DNA of 64,000 nucleotides from Roseateles subflavus (GCF_030285365.1 NZ_JASVDS010000003.1:496001-560000); one strand, 5' to 3'. Shown: positions 1 to 9,284, counted from the stretch's first letter. A program made the numbers and translations. The notes: generated from the sequence alone by a model not told the origin.

Positions 1-31
1 AATGCGCCCGTTTCCGGACCCTGAGCGCCCT

Positions 32-493
32 ATGCAAACCTCCGTCGCTACCTCTGCCCCCCGTCGATCCACGCGCGGCTTCACGCTGCTTGAAATGCTG
101 GTGGTGCTGGTGATCGTCGGCATGCTGCTGGGGCTCGTGGGCCCGCGGGTCTACAAGATGCTGGACCGTGGCAGCGCCACGACCGCCAATGCCCAGATCC
201 GCCTCCTGCGTGGCCAGGTGGAGAATCTCCGCATGGACATCGGCCGCTACCCGACGGCGGAAGAGGGCCTGGGCACCCTTCTGAAGGCGCCGGCCGATCC
301 GGCCACGGCGGCCCGCTGGCGCGGTCCCTACCTGGACGATGTGAGTCTGCCTCTGGACCCCTGGGGCACGCCCTATCAGTACAGCGTCCCCGGACGCGAT
401 GGCCAGCCCTATGCGCTCTACTCCTTCGGCGCCGACCGCAAGGCCGGTGGCACCGGCGACGATGCGGACCTGGGGCTGCTGCCGCCGCAATAA
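32..493 (+). CDS. gspG: Type II secretion major pseudopilin GspG
   Basis: Major pseudopilin of the type II secretion system (T2SS), polymerised in the inner membrane into the periplasmic pseudopilus. Starting at the ATG at 32 gives 153 residues, normal for GspG; an in-frame ATG at 2 would add ten residues. A basic leader ends in Gly16, followed by the class III signal FTLLEMLVVLV with Glu at mature position 5, where prepilin peptidase cuts and methylates. Typical GspG marks follow: GRYPTAEEGL, the DPWGTPYQY stretch and YSFGAD near the C terminus. It is the first gene seen of an operon running to gspF; its promoter lies outside the window. Confidence 0.95.
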   Translation: MQTSVATSAPRRSTRGFTLLEMLVVLVIVGMLLGLVGPRVYKMLDRGSATTANAQIRLLRGQVENLRMDIGRYPTAEEGLGTLLKAPADPATAARWRGPYLDDVSLPLDPWGTPYQYSVPGRDGQPYALYSFGADRKAGGTGDDADLGLLPPQ

Positions 494-505
494 GCGATTG
501 CTTCC

Positions 506-895
506 ATGAGCCGGTCACGGCGCGGCTTCACGCTGCTCGAAGTGCTGGTGGTGCTGGCCCTCCTGGGCCTGGCGGCAGGCGTGGCCGCGCCGCGGGCCAT
601 GCAGGCGATGGCAGGCGCCCAGGAGCGCGGGTGGCGTAACGACGTGATGGCGCGCATCGAGTCCCTCCCGGCGCGCGCCTTTCTTTCCGGGCAGCCCATC
701 AGCATGACGGCCGAGGCCCTGCTTCGCGAACTGCCGCCGCCCCGTGACGGCATCACCCTCGAGCTGCGTCAGCCGCTGCGCTACACGGCGCTCGGGCTGG
801 CCGTGGGCGGGGAGCTGCGCCTGGCCTTCGATGCCCGCCCTGCCGAGCGCTGGCGTGTGGAGCCGGCGACGGGCCGCATCACGGTGACTCCCTGA
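506..895 (+). CDS. gspH: Type II secretion minor pseudopilin GspH
   Basis: Minor pseudopilin, 129 residues. The leader MSRSRRG is cut before FTLLEVLVVLAL, with Glu at mature position 5 and a hydrophobic helix to about residue 30; the rest is a small, poorly conserved globular domain. It begins 12 bases after gspG stops and ends 10 bases before the next pseudopilin. The name rests on position between gspG and gspI and on size; sequence alone would only say pseudopilin. It would sit near the tip of the pseudopilus with GspI, J and K. Confidence 0.85.
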   Translation: MSRSRRGFTLLEVLVVLALLGLAAGVAAPRAMQAMAGAQERGWRNDVMARIESLPARAFLSGQPISMTAEALLRELPPPRDGITLELRQPLRYTALGLAVGGELRLAFDARPAERWRVEPATGRITVTP

Positions 896-905
896 GCGGC
901 CGCCC

Positions 906-1355
906 ATGAGACGAGTCCCGTCCCTGCCGGCGCGTGGTGCGCGAGGCTTCAGCCTGCTGGAAGCCATCGTGGCGCTGACCATTCTCGGCACCAGCACCGT
1001 GGCGTTGATGGCATGGCTGCAGCAGAGTCGCGACACCCTCCTGCGCGTGGAGCGCGCGCGCGACGAAGCACAGCTGCAACTGGACGCCCAGGCCTGGTTG
1101 CTGACCCTGAATCCCTCCCTCCGCCGCGAAGGCGAGGTGGACCTCGGCGGCCTGCAGCTGCGCTGGACCAGCGAGCTCGTCGGTCCCGAGCGGGACGAGA
1201 ACGACTATGGCGGCAACCTCCAGCCGCTGTGGCGGCTCGGGCTCTACCGCATCCACGCACAGGCCCGCCGGGGTGAGGTGACGGCCAGCTGGGTGCAGAC
1301 GCAGGCGGGCTGGCGGCAGCGCGACCAGGTCGGCCTGTCATCGGGAGGGCCGTGA
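906..1355 (+). CDS. gspI: Type II secretion minor pseudopilin GspI
   Basis: Minor pseudopilin, 149 residues. The prepilin site is RGARG before FSLLEAIVALTIL, with Glu at +5. The SLLEAIVALTIL form and a C-terminal domain of about 120 residues match GspI, which nucleates the tip complex with GspJ and GspK in known systems. The stop codon overlaps the start of the next gene, suggesting coupled translation. Assignment as I rather than H or J is by operon order and by this motif. Confidence 0.85.
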   Translation: MRRVPSLPARGARGFSLLEAIVALTILGTSTVALMAWLQQSRDTLLRVERARDEAQLQLDAQAWLLTLNPSLRREGEVDLGGLQLRWTSELVGPERDENDYGGNLQPLWRLGLYRIHAQARRGEVTASWVQTQAGWRQRDQVGLSSGGP

Positions 1356-2011
1356 TGGCTGCGCGGCATCTTCAGGCGCGTCGACACCACCCTCCGCGTG
1401 CGTCCCGGGGGCTCACCCTCCTGGAGCTGATGGTGACGCTCATGATCGTCTCGATGGCGGTGGGCCTGCTCGGGCAGCTGATGCACCAGATGAGCCAGGT
1501 GGAGCGTCGCCTGGAGGAGGAGGGCGCTTCGCCTTCCGTGCACTGGGCCTCCCGGCTGGCGCTGCGCGGGATGGTCGAGTCCGCGCTGCCCGAGTTTGTC
1601 AGCCGCCCCAATTTCTTCACCGGCGATGCCCGCCAGGTCCGCCTGGCCAGTGCGGAAGCGCTGGAGTTGCCGGGCAGTGCCCAGGGGCGGCTGCAGCTGC
1701 GCTTCGAGGGCTCGAGTCTGCCGGGGGGTGAGCAGCGCCTGGTTCTTGAACTGGAGGGAGCGGGCGGCATCGATGCACCGGCACCGCGCCCGACCGTGCT
1801 GCTGAGCTGGCGAGGGGAACCGGGCCGCATCGACTACCTGGACGAGCAGGGCCGCTGGCAGGTCCAGTGGCCCTACGACCTCGAGGTGCTGCGGCGGCCG
1901 CCGCGCGTGATGCGCCTGCACCTGCCGGCGTCGCAAGGGGGGGATCTCTGGCTGAGCATCGCCACCACCCAGGGGCCTCGGCCGAGCCTGGCCGACTGGA
2001 TGCTGCAATGA
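1355..2011 (+). CDS. gspJ: Type II secretion minor pseudopilin GspJ
   Basis: Minor pseudopilin of 218 residues from the ATG at 1355; a GTG at 1352 would add one residue and overlaps the gspI stop. The cleavage site is ASRG before LTLLELMVTLMI: Glu is at +5, but the first mature residue is Leu rather than the usual Phe or Met, which peptidases tolerate. The larger size relative to GspH/I fits GspJ, a tip component. The stop overlaps the gspK start as ATGA. Confidence 0.88.
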   Translation: MAARHLQARRHHPPRASRGLTLLELMVTLMIVSMAVGLLGQLMHQMSQVERRLEEEGASPSVHWASRLALRGMVESALPEFVSRPNFFTGDARQVRLASAEALELPGSAQGRLQLRFEGSSLPGGEQRLVLELEGAGGIDAPAPRPTVLLSWRGEPGRIDYLDEQGRWQVQWPYDLEVLRRPPRVMRLHLPASQGGDLWLSIATTQGPRPSLADWMLQ

Positions 2012-2982
2012 AGCGCCGCGCGTCTCAGCAAGGCTATGTGCTGCTGCTCGTGATGGGCATGCTGGCGGTGGCGTCCTTCGTGGCCCTGCGCTTCGCCGAG
2101 CGCATGGACCTGCGGCGCCAGGAGGCGCTGGGGCTGCGCCAGTACGTGGAGGCGCGGACGCTGGCCCAGGGCGCGCAGGCCACGGCGCTGTTCTGGATGT
2201 CCACGCATGCGCTCGCCCCCGCTGGCCATGGGCGGGATGGGGAGGGGCTCCTGCGGGAGGACGGCACCTGGTACGCGATGCCGGACGGCGCACTGCTGCA
2301 GGTGCAGGACCATCGGGGGCTGCTGTCAGTGAATGCGCTGAACCGGCCCGCCATGACGCAGCTGCTGCGGGGCACCGGGATGAGCCTGCAGCAGGCAGAC
2401 GCGGCGCTGGATGTGCTGGAAGACTATGTGGACGTCGACAACCTGAAGCGCCTCAACGGTGCCGAGGCCGACGACTACCGGCGCCTCGGGCTGCCGCCGC
2501 CGCGCAACGACTGGCTGATGAGCCTCGGAGAGCTCGGCAACCTGCCGCACTGGGGCGGCGAGCCGGCCCGCCTGCAGACCCTGCGAGAGCTGTTGCACAC
2601 CGACGTCGACAACCAGTTCAACCCGAACACCGCGCCCATGGCGGTCCTGCGGGCGCGCTTCCCGCAGGCAGACGAGGCGCAGCTCGCCCGGCTGGAGGGA
2701 CTGCGGCGCCAGCAGGGGCTGCCCAACGGCCGCATGGCGATGGCCGCGATCGGCCTGCCACTGGACCAGGACGACTACATCTACGCGCCTGGATTCAGCT
2801 CCCGCCTCCGGGTCTGGGCACCCGGTCTGCCCAGAGCCCTTGAGTACAATGTCCGGCTTGTTCCGGCCGGGGCCGCGCCCTGGATGATCCTCGATCAGCA
2901 GACCGTTTCTGCCCCCCTTCACACACCTGATGAGCGCCGTGCCATCCCGAACTTTCCTGCCTCGCTGGCGCAGCGCCCCTGA
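2008..2982 (+). CDS. gspK: Type II secretion minor pseudopilin GspK
   Basis: Large minor pseudopilin, 324 residues, that caps the pseudopilus. The prepilin site is QQG before YVLLLVMGMLAV and lacks Glu at +5, the known peculiarity of GspK. The long periplasmic part holds the alpha-domain signature DYVDVDNLKRLNGAEADDY near residues 140-160 and FNPNTAP near 205, both seen in GspK proteins. The start ATG overlaps the gspJ stop by four bases. Its C terminus is overlapped for 53 bases by the longest form of the next gene. Confidence 0.93.
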   Translation: MKRRASQQGYVLLLVMGMLAVASFVALRFAERMDLRRQEALGLRQYVEARTLAQGAQATALFWMSTHALAPAGHGRDGEGLLREDGTWYAMPDGALLQVQDHRGLLSVNALNRPAMTQLLRGTGMSLQQADAALDVLEDYVDVDNLKRLNGAEADDYRRLGLPPPRNDWLMSLGELGNLPHWGGEPARLQTLRELLHTDVDNQFNPNTAPMAVLRARFPQADEAQLARLEGLRRQQGLPNGRMAMAAIGLPLDQDDYIYAPGFSSRLRVWAPGLPRALEYNVRLVPAGAAPWMILDQQTVSAPLHTPDERRAIPNFPASLAQRP

Positions 2983-4339
2983 GGGGAACGTCCCCGTCGT
3001 GCTGGCACTGGAGGGCCTTCGCGGGCTGCCTCAGCGCCGGGTCGGGCGGCTGGCCGTCGTCATCGCCCGCAGCCGGTGCCGCCTGCGCTGGTTCCGGCTG
3101 TCCACCCTGCCGGCGCACGAACGCCTGGCTGCCCTGCGCATGCAGGCCATGGCCTGGCAGCCCTTCGAGGACAGTGGCTGCGCACTGGCGCTGTTGGGCG
3201 ACCAGGGCCTGGCCGTCTGCTGGGACCGCCGTGCGGCCCGGCAGGCGCTGGACGAGGCGGGGCTGGACGAGAACCGCGTGCAGTGGCAGCCGGAGCCCCT
3301 TTTCACGACGCCCGGCGAGGACGGCGTCCGCCTGCTCGAAGGTGCCGACGGTGTCGAGGCGCAGCATTGGCAATCGGGGCAGCTGCGCAGCAGCCAGTGG
3401 TGGGCGACGCCCCCCGATGCCCGGGCCTGGTCTCACTTCCTGCATGCCGCTTCGCTGAGCGGCGTCGATCTCCCCACGCCGGTGAAGGCGCCCCTGCGCG
3501 CGCGCCCCTGGACGCCCGTGGTGGATCCGCTGGGCAGCACGGGCAATCGCCAGACCGAGCGCCGTGTGGTGCTCGCCTGCAGCATGGCCCTGGCCCTGTG
3601 CTTCGGGCTGGCCGGGCGACAGTGGTTCGGCCTGCACATGGCCGATCGCCAGCTGGACGAACGATTCGCCGGGCTCAGCCAGCGTGCCGAGCAGCAGGCG
3701 CAGTCCCGCCGCGAGGCGCTGGACGTGGCACAGCAGCTGCGGCTCTACGACCGGTGGCTGGCCAGCCCGCTGCCCGTCGAGGTGGCGGAGCACCTGCGCG
3801 ACACCCTGGCGGGCACCGGCGCCGTGGTGAAGACGCTCGACCTGCACGAACAGCAGCTGCGCGTGGGCCTGCAGGCTGGCCCGTCGGTGCAGCGGGCCAC
3901 GCTGATCCGCGCCCTCAGTGCGGGCGCCTGGTTCCGCGATGTCACCGAGGCCCGCGCCGACGACGGCGCCGGCCTCGTGGTGCTGGACATCCGCCTCGAC
4001 GGCCGACGCGCGCCCGCGGCGGCCAGCTTCGCCGACGCCGCCGGCACGCCAGGCACGGCCGGTGTGCCGACGGCGGCACCGACCGCCGCGGCCACGGTGC
4101 CACCGCCGGCTGCCTTCCCGGCGAACGCACAACCGGCAGGCACCGGCAATCCCTTCGCGACGCCGGCCCCGGCGGCCGCTCCCGGGCAGGCAGGCGCGCC
4201 GCTGGCGGCCGCGCCGCGGCCTGCGGCGGTTGCGCCGGCCGCGCCGTCCAAGCCCGCGCCGGGCCCGAAGCAGCCGCCGGCCACGGTGCCTGACTTCCCG
4301 CCGGCCTCCGTCTTTGACGCCATCCCCACGCAGAAATGA
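2930..4339 (+). CDS. Divergent GspL-like inner-membrane T2SS protein
   Basis: In the GspL position, 469 residues from the ATG at 2930. A start at GTG 2999, just after the gspK stop and preceded by a GAGGGG ribosome site, would avoid the 53-base overlap. Visible parts are an N-terminal cytoplasmic domain of about 200 residues, one membrane helix near residues 212-228, a coiled-coil periplasmic stretch, a small ferredoxin-like domain to about 355, then some 110 residues rich in Ala and Pro with no obvious fold. GspL normally links the ATPase GspE to the pseudopilus. Family resemblance is weak, so the call leans on position and topology; a PilN-like relative is the alternative. Confidence 0.65.
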   Translation: MSAVPSRTFLPRWRSAPEGNVPVVLALEGLRGLPQRRVGRLAVVIARSRCRLRWFRLSTLPAHERLAALRMQAMAWQPFEDSGCALALLGDQGLAVCWDRRAARQALDEAGLDENRVQWQPEPLFTTPGEDGVRLLEGADGVEAQHWQSGQLRSSQWWATPPDARAWSHFLHAASLSGVDLPTPVKAPLRARPWTPVVDPLGSTGNRQTERRVVLACSMALALCFGLAGRQWFGLHMADRQLDERFAGLSQRAEQQAQSRREALDVAQQLRLYDRWLASPLPVEVAEHLRDTLAGTGAVVKTLDLHEQQLRVGLQAGPSVQRATLIRALSAGAWFRDVTEARADDGAGLVVLDIRLDGRRAPAAASFADAAGTPGTAGVPTAAPTAAATVPPPAAFPANAQPAGTGNPFATPAPAAAPGQAGAPLAAAPRPAAVAPAAPSKPAPGPKQPPATVPDFPPASVFDAIPTQK

Positions 4340-4950
4340 GCGCGCTCTCTTCCTCCTTGCTCACCCAGTGGGCACAAGCTCGCGCGGAATGGGAATCGTC
4401 CGCCCGTCTGCGGATCGGCCTGTGGTCCATGCTGGGCATCGCCCTGCTGTGGCTGCTGCTCGTCCTGCTGGATGCCGGCGATGCCAGCGCCCAGCGCATC
4501 CTCACCCGCGAGGCCGAGCTGCAGCGCCTCACCAAGGCTGCCAAGGGCGACCTGTGGGGCCAGCGTCTGGCGCAGGGCAAGGAGCAGCTGGCGGCCCTCG
4601 AGAGCATGGTCTGGTCCGAGCCGGAGCTGGGCCTCAGCGAGGCCGCCTTCCAGGACTGGCTGCGGGAGGTGAGCACCCGCCTGGGTCTCAAGACCCGCGA
4701 GCTGCAGGTCTCGCGCGTCGAGCCGGCCAAGCTGGATCAGAAGGACCCGCTGCCGCCGGGGACCACCCTGTTGCGCGCCCGCCTGGTGGTGGACCTGCAG
4801 CGCGCCGCCCTGTTCAGCTTCCTGGCTGAAGTGGCGCGCAACGAGCGCAGCATCGTCGTCGAGCGTCTCATCATCCGCGGGCAGTCGCAGCCGGCGGTCG
4901 CCGAGATCGAACTGCGCGCGCTGGCGCGCCGCCCGGGAGTCAAGCCTTGA
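4336..4950 (+). CDS. gspM: GspM-like inner-membrane T2SS protein
   Basis: Bitopic inner-membrane protein of 204 residues in the GspM position. A short cytoplasmic N terminus precedes a membrane helix near residues 29-46, then a coiled-coil stretch to about 95 and a ferredoxin-like domain. GspM pairs with GspL in the assembly platform. The start overlaps the preceding stop as ATGA and the stop overlaps the TTG start of the next gene, so translation is probably coupled along the series. The call is by topology, size and position. Confidence 0.72.
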   Translation: MSALSSSLLTQWAQARAEWESSARLRIGLWSMLGIALLWLLLVLLDAGDASAQRILTREAELQRLTKAAKGDLWGQRLAQGKEQLAALESMVWSEPELGLSEAAFQDWLREVSTRLGLKTRELQVSRVEPAKLDQKDPLPPGTTLLRARLVVDLQRAALFSFLAEVARNERSIVVERLIIRGQSQPAVAEIELRALARRPGVKP

Positions 4951-5390
4951 AGCTGCAACAACTGACGCCCTGGCTGCTCATCCTCGGGGCGGGTGCCGTG
5001 GGCGCCCTCCTGTCGCCCGGCTACCAGCCGGAACAGGCCCTCGTGGGCGGACGCCAGGATGTCTGGGAGCTGCCCGACCTGCCGCGCCACCCCGATGCCG
5101 TCGGGCAGGCGCTGGCCGTGAGCACCGCGCCGATCTTCGACCCCGAGAAGCCCGTGAATGCCGTGGCCACGCCCGTGGAAGACCCGGGCTGGCGCATCGC
5201 CGCCTTCTTCCGGCGCGGCAAGGCCAGCACGGTGCTCATCCAGTTCAACGCGCCGGGCAAAGCCGCAGTGCAGCTGAAGGTGGGCGACAAGCTGCCCAAT
5301 GGCGAACGCATCGCCGCCATCGAGGACAGCGAAGTGCTGGTCCGCAAGGGCAAGCAGACAACGAGATATGGAGTGGAACGCCGTGAATGA
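4947..5390 (+). CDS. Short GspC/PilP-like protein
   Basis: 147-residue protein with an N-terminal membrane helix (residues 7-24) and one periplasmic domain (about 70-145) resembling the homology region of GspC and PilP, which contacts the secretin. The segment from DPGWRIAAFFRRG to VGDKLPNGERIAAI fits that beta-sandwich pattern. It lacks the PDZ or coiled-coil end of classical GspC (about 270 residues). Translation starts at a TTG overlapping the gspM stop. Its place directly before gspD supports a secretin-linking role. Confidence 0.6.
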   Translation: MKLQQLTPWLLILGAGAVGALLSPGYQPEQALVGGRQDVWELPDLPRHPDAVGQALAVSTAPIFDPEKPVNAVATPVEDPGWRIAAFFRRGKASTVLIQFNAPGKAAVQLKVGDKLPNGERIAAIEDSEVLVRKGKQTTRYGVERRE

Positions 5391-7554
5391 ACGCCCGATC
5401 AACTGGCCCCTGGGCTGGAGCACCGCTGCCGGCCTAGCGGCAGCAGCGTGGCTTGGCGGCTGTGCGCCGATCAACCCGGTCCTGCCGTCGACCATGCAGG
5501 CGGACACCTCCGTGAAGTCCCAGGCTGCGCAGCAGTCCGGCGAGTCGCGCAGCCCGGGCCTCAGCGTGAGCGAGGCCCCGCGTCCGCCGGAGACGGCCGC
5601 CAGCGCGGTCGCCGGCCCGGTGGTGGAGACGCCGCGCTTGCATGACCCGGTGCTGGCCGCGGCCAACATCCAGCAGCTGCCGCTGCCGACCTTTGTGCAG
5701 CTGATCTATTCGGAGGTGCTGAAGAAGTCGATCACGGTGCATCCCGCCGTGCTGCAGCGCCAGGACCTGGTCACGTTCCGCACGGGCGAGGGCCAGACGG
5801 CCTCGCAGATCGAGCAGGCGGTGCGCGTGCTGCTCAAGAACTACGGCCTGTCGGTGCTGGACGTCGGCGGCCTGGTGCGCGTGGTGCCGGACAACGCCTC
5901 GCTGGGCGACCTCCCGGTGATCCAGTACGGTGCCGCCACGCCCGACGTCCCGCAGCCGCTGCGCCCGGTCTTCCATCTGGTGACGCTCCAGGCCGTGCGC
6001 CAGGTGGACGTCATCAGCTGGCTGCGCACCATGTTCGGCGACCGGGTCACGGTGTCCGATGACGCCGGCCGCAACGCCGTGCTCATCAAGGGCAATCCGG
6101 ACAACGTCAAGGCCGCCCTGGAGGCGGTCGCCGCGCTGGACCAGCCGGCCATGAAGGGGCGGGCCAGCCTGGCGCTGAACCCCTCCTACTGGTCGGCCGA
6201 GGAGCTGGCACGGCGCCTCTCCGACGTGCTGGGAGCCGAGGGCTACGCCGTCCATCCGGTCGGCACGGCCGTGACGCCCGGCGCCGTGCGCTATCCCATC
6301 ATCCTGCTGCCCATCTCCGCGCTGAACGTCGTCTATGTCTTCGGCAATTCCGACGCCGTGACGGCCCACGTGGCCGAATGGGCACGCACGCTGGACCGCC
6401 CGAACGAACGGGGCATCGGCAAGTCCTTCTTCACCTATGCGGTGAAGCACAAGGACGCCGAGCTGCTGGCCCAGACGGTCGACCGCATCCTGTCGGGCGG
6501 CAACCGCCCGGTCAGCGCCGGCGCGGCCGCCCCGGCCACCGGCGCCTCGACCGCGTCGTCGGGCGACAGCAGCCGCCTGAGCTCGGTCGTGGTCGACAAG
6601 TCGACCAATGTGCTGATCTTCCAGGCACGGCCGGAGGAATACGGCCAGATCTCCTCCCTGCTGCAGACGCTGGACCGCCCCACCAAGGCCGCCCTGATCG
6701 AGGTGACGGTGGCGGAGCTCTCGACCGATGACTCCAAGGACCTGGGCTTCGACTGGCTGTCCCAGTCCATCAGCATCGGTGGCGGGGCCAAGGCCGTGCT
6801 GAGCAACAACTCGTCCGCGGTGACGCCGGGCGGGGGCCTGGGGGGCGGTGGCAACCTGCGGATCTTCAACGGCGCCGGCGCCATGCGCCTGGCCGTGACG
6901 GCGCTGGCCTCCACCAACCGCGCGACCATCCTGTCGAGCCCGCGCCTGATGGCCCGCAACGGCGAGACGGCCACCATCCAGGTGGGCCAGGACGTGCCCA
7001 TCCTCACCTCCCAGCAGACGACGGCCGTCGGCGGCACCACGGCGCCCGGCCTGCTCCAGACCGTCCAGTACCGCAACACGGGCGTGATCCTCAAGATCAA
7101 GCCGGTCATCCATTCCGGCGATCAGGTGGACCTCGACGTCACCCAGGAAGTCAGCGAGCTGGGCACGACGGACGTCGGCATCACGACCTCCCCGACCTTC
7201 AAGACCCGCAAGATCGACACCAAGCTCACGCTGCGCAACGGCTCCACGGTGCTGCTGGGCGGGCTGATCTCCGAGAACGGCTCGCAGACCTCGAGCGGCA
7301 TTCCCTTCCTCAAGGACGTGCCGGTGCTGGGCAGCCTCTTCGGCAAGCAGGGCCGCAAGGGGGATCGGCGCGAGCTGATCGTCCTCATCACGCCCTACAT
7401 CGCCAACGACGCGCACGACGCCGAGCTCATCACGGACGCCTTCCGCAAGTCGCTCGGCAACTGGGCGACGCAGACCAAGCCGCTGGCCCCACTGCCGCCG
7501 GGCGAGGCGAGCCCGGTGGTCCTGCCGGCCTCGGCTCCGACCTCCGGGAAGTGA
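5383..7554 (+). CDS. gspD: Type II secretion secretin GspD, predicted lipoprotein
   Basis: Outer-membrane secretin of the T2SS. The GTG at 5383 is preferred because GGAG lies nine bases upstream; an ATG at 5368 is possible. From 5383 it has 723 residues, beginning with a signal peptide that ends in a lipobox (WLGGC, Cys27), so it should be lipid-anchored. N0/N1-type periplasmic domains follow (about 90-400), then a Ser/Ala-rich linker and the secretin core (about 450-690) with VGQDVPILTSQQ and LLGGLISENG. Classical GspD is not a lipoprotein and often needs a pilotin; acylation may replace that here. Confidence 0.93.
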   Translation: MNERPINWPLGWSTAAGLAAAAWLGGCAPINPVLPSTMQADTSVKSQAAQQSGESRSPGLSVSEAPRPPETAASAVAGPVVETPRLHDPVLAAANIQQLPLPTFVQLIYSEVLKKSITVHPAVLQRQDLVTFRTGEGQTASQIEQAVRVLLKNYGLSVLDVGGLVRVVPDNASLGDLPVIQYGAATPDVPQPLRPVFHLVTLQAVRQVDVISWLRTMFGDRVTVSDDAGRNAVLIKGNPDNVKAALEAVAALDQPAMKGRASLALNPSYWSAEELARRLSDVLGAEGYAVHPVGTAVTPGAVRYPIILLPISALNVVYVFGNSDAVTAHVAEWARTLDRPNERGIGKSFFTYAVKHKDAELLAQTVDRILSGGNRPVSAGAAAPATGASTASSGDSSRLSSVVVDKSTNVLIFQARPEEYGQISSLLQTLDRPTKAALIEVTVAELSTDDSKDLGFDWLSQSISIGGGAKAVLSNNSSAVTPGGGLGGGGNLRIFNGAGAMRLAVTALASTNRATILSSPRLMARNGETATIQVGQDVPILTSQQTTAVGGTTAPGLLQTVQYRNTGVILKIKPVIHSGDQVDLDVTQEVSELGTTDVGITTSPTFKTRKIDTKLTLRNGSTVLLGGLISENGSQTSSGIPFLKDVPVLGSLFGKQGRKGDRRELIVLITPYIANDAHDAELITDAFRKSLGNWATQTKPLAPLPPGEASPVVLPASAPTSGK

Positions 7555-7556
7555 CG

Positions 7557-9284
7557 ATGGACCAGGATTCCCGTCAGCCGCCGCCGTTTCAGCAGCGCCT
7601 GGGCGAGCTGCTCCTGCAGGCCGAGGCGCTGCGCGAGCCGGAACTGCAGGCGGCGCTGGCCTTCCAGGCGGCCCATGGCGGCCGGCTGGGCGCCGTGCTG
7701 CTGCGCATGGGCGCCCTGACGTCCGACAGCCTCATGCCCGTGCTGGCCGCCCAGCTGGGCCTGCCCTGGCTGCGCGGGGCCTCGCTGGCCGAGTCCCTGC
7801 TGCGGGCGGGGCTGGCGGAGCTCGGGCCCCAGGGCATGCGCCTGCTGGGCGCCGGCCTGCTGGCGTGGCGGGATGCCGATGGCGCCTGGCAGCTGGCCAG
7901 TGCCGATCCCCTGCGGGCGGACCTGGCCGAGGAGGTGGCGCAGACCGCCGCCCTGGCCGACGCGACCTGGCACCTGATGTCCGACGGCGAGTTCGAGCAG
8001 TGGGCCCAGCGCCTGCGCATGAACGCACTGAGTCTGCACGCCCAGGACGAGCGCACGCTGCGGGAGCTGGCGGAGGACGCGCCGGTCATCGCCTTCGTGA
8101 ACAACCTGGTCGCCCAGGCGGTGGAGGCCCGCGCCTCGGACATCCACCTGGAGCCCGGCGAGCGCGAGTTCGAGGTGCGCCTGCGCATCGACGGCGTCCT
8201 GCACCGTCGCCAGCAAGTGGACATGGCACGCTATCCGGCCGTGGTGTCCCGCATCAAGCTGGTCGGCGGGCTGGACATCGCCGAACGGCGCCTGCCGCAG
8301 GACGGCCGCATCTCGACCCGCGCGGCGGGCGTGGAGATCGACATCCGTGTCTCCACCATCCCGGCGGTGCATGGCGAGTCCGTCGTCATGCGCCTGCTGC
8401 CCAAGCAGGTGGCGGACCTCTCGCTGGAGCGGCTGGGCCTGCGTCCCACGCAGCTGCAGCTCTTCCGCCGCTGGCTGAACATCCCGAACGGGCTGGTGCT
8501 GGTCACCGGTCCGACCGGCTCCGGCAAGAGCACCACGCTGTATTCCGCGCTGGCCGCCACCAATGACTTCACGCGCAAGATCGTGACGGTCGAGGACCCG
8601 GTCGAGTTCCGCCTGCCGCACGTGATCCAGGTGCAGGCGCAGCCCGAGATCGGCTACACCTTCGCCCGCGCCCTGCGCGCCTTCCTGCGCCACGACCCGG
8701 ACGTGATCATGGTCGGCGAGATCCGTGACCGCGAGACGGCAGAGATCGCCATCCAGTCCGCGCTCACCGGCCACCTGGTGCTCGCGACGCTGCACACCAA
8801 CGACGCACCGTCGGCCATCACCCGGCTGATCGACATGGGCGTCGAGCCCTTCCTCGTCGGGGCCGCACTGCGCGCGGTCATGGCGCAGCGCCTGGTGCGC
8901 CGCCTGTGCGCCCAGTGTGCGCAGGACGCCGAACGCCCGGCCCTGCTGAGCGACGCCGACTGGGCCCATGCCCAGGCGGACGCCGCGGCCGATGCCGCGC
9001 TCGCGGGCGCTGGCAGCCCGTCGGCGCGCTGGCGCCGGCCCATGGGTTGCCCCGCCTGCGGCCACACCGGCTTCTCCGGGCGCATCGGGCTGTACGAGAT
9101 GATGGACGTCGGTCCGGCCATGCAGCACGGCATTGCGCAGGGCCTGGGCGTCGGCGAGCTGGAACGCATGGCCAACGAGGCCGGGCGCCGCAGCCTGGCC
9201 CAGGAGGGCGCACTCAAGGTCCTGCAGGGTCTCAGCACCATGGATGAGGTCTACCGGGCGACCGGCACAGGAGCGGCTCCCTGA
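7557..9284 (+). CDS. gspE: Type II secretion ATPase GspE
   Basis: Cytoplasmic hexameric ATPase powering the T2SS pseudopilus, 575 residues. The ATG at 7557 is chosen; a GTG two codons upstream overlaps the gspD stop. An N-terminal GspE_N domain (residues 5-150) is followed by the motor with Walker A GPTGSGKST (about 320), an Asp box and Walker B with DVIMVGEIRDRET, and a His box (ATLHTND). A four-Cys zinc module, CAQC and CPAC, lies near residues 450-505, typical of GspE. Confidence 0.96.
   Translation: MDQDSRQPPPFQQRLGELLLQAEALREPELQAALAFQAAHGGRLGAVLLRMGALTSDSLMPVLAAQLGLPWLRGASLAESLLRAGLAELGPQGMRLLGAGLLAWRDADGAWQLASADPLRADLAEEVAQTAALADATWHLMSDGEFEQWAQRLRMNALSLHAQDERTLRELAEDAPVIAFVNNLVAQAVEARASDIHLEPGEREFEVRLRIDGVLHRRQQVDMARYPAVVSRIKLVGGLDIAERRLPQDGRISTRAAGVEIDIRVSTIPAVHGESVVMRLLPKQVADLSLERLGLRPTQLQLFRRWLNIPNGLVLVTGPTGSGKSTTLYSALAATNDFTRKIVTVEDPVEFRLPHVIQVQAQPEIGYTFARALRAFLRHDPDVIMVGEIRDRETAEIAIQSALTGHLVLATLHTNDAPSAITRLIDMGVEPFLVGAALRAVMAQRLVRRLCAQCAQDAERPALLSDADWAHAQADAAADAALAGAGSPSARWRRPMGCPACGHTGFSGRIGLYEMMDVGPAMQHGIAQGLGVGELERMANEAGRRSLAQEGALKVLQGLSTMDEVYRATGTGAAP

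Noticed and set aside
5434-7416. 660-residue minus-strand frame opposite gspD
   Set aside because: Typical high-GC shadow: His/Arg/Gln-rich translation without motifs, opposite a well-recognised secretin.
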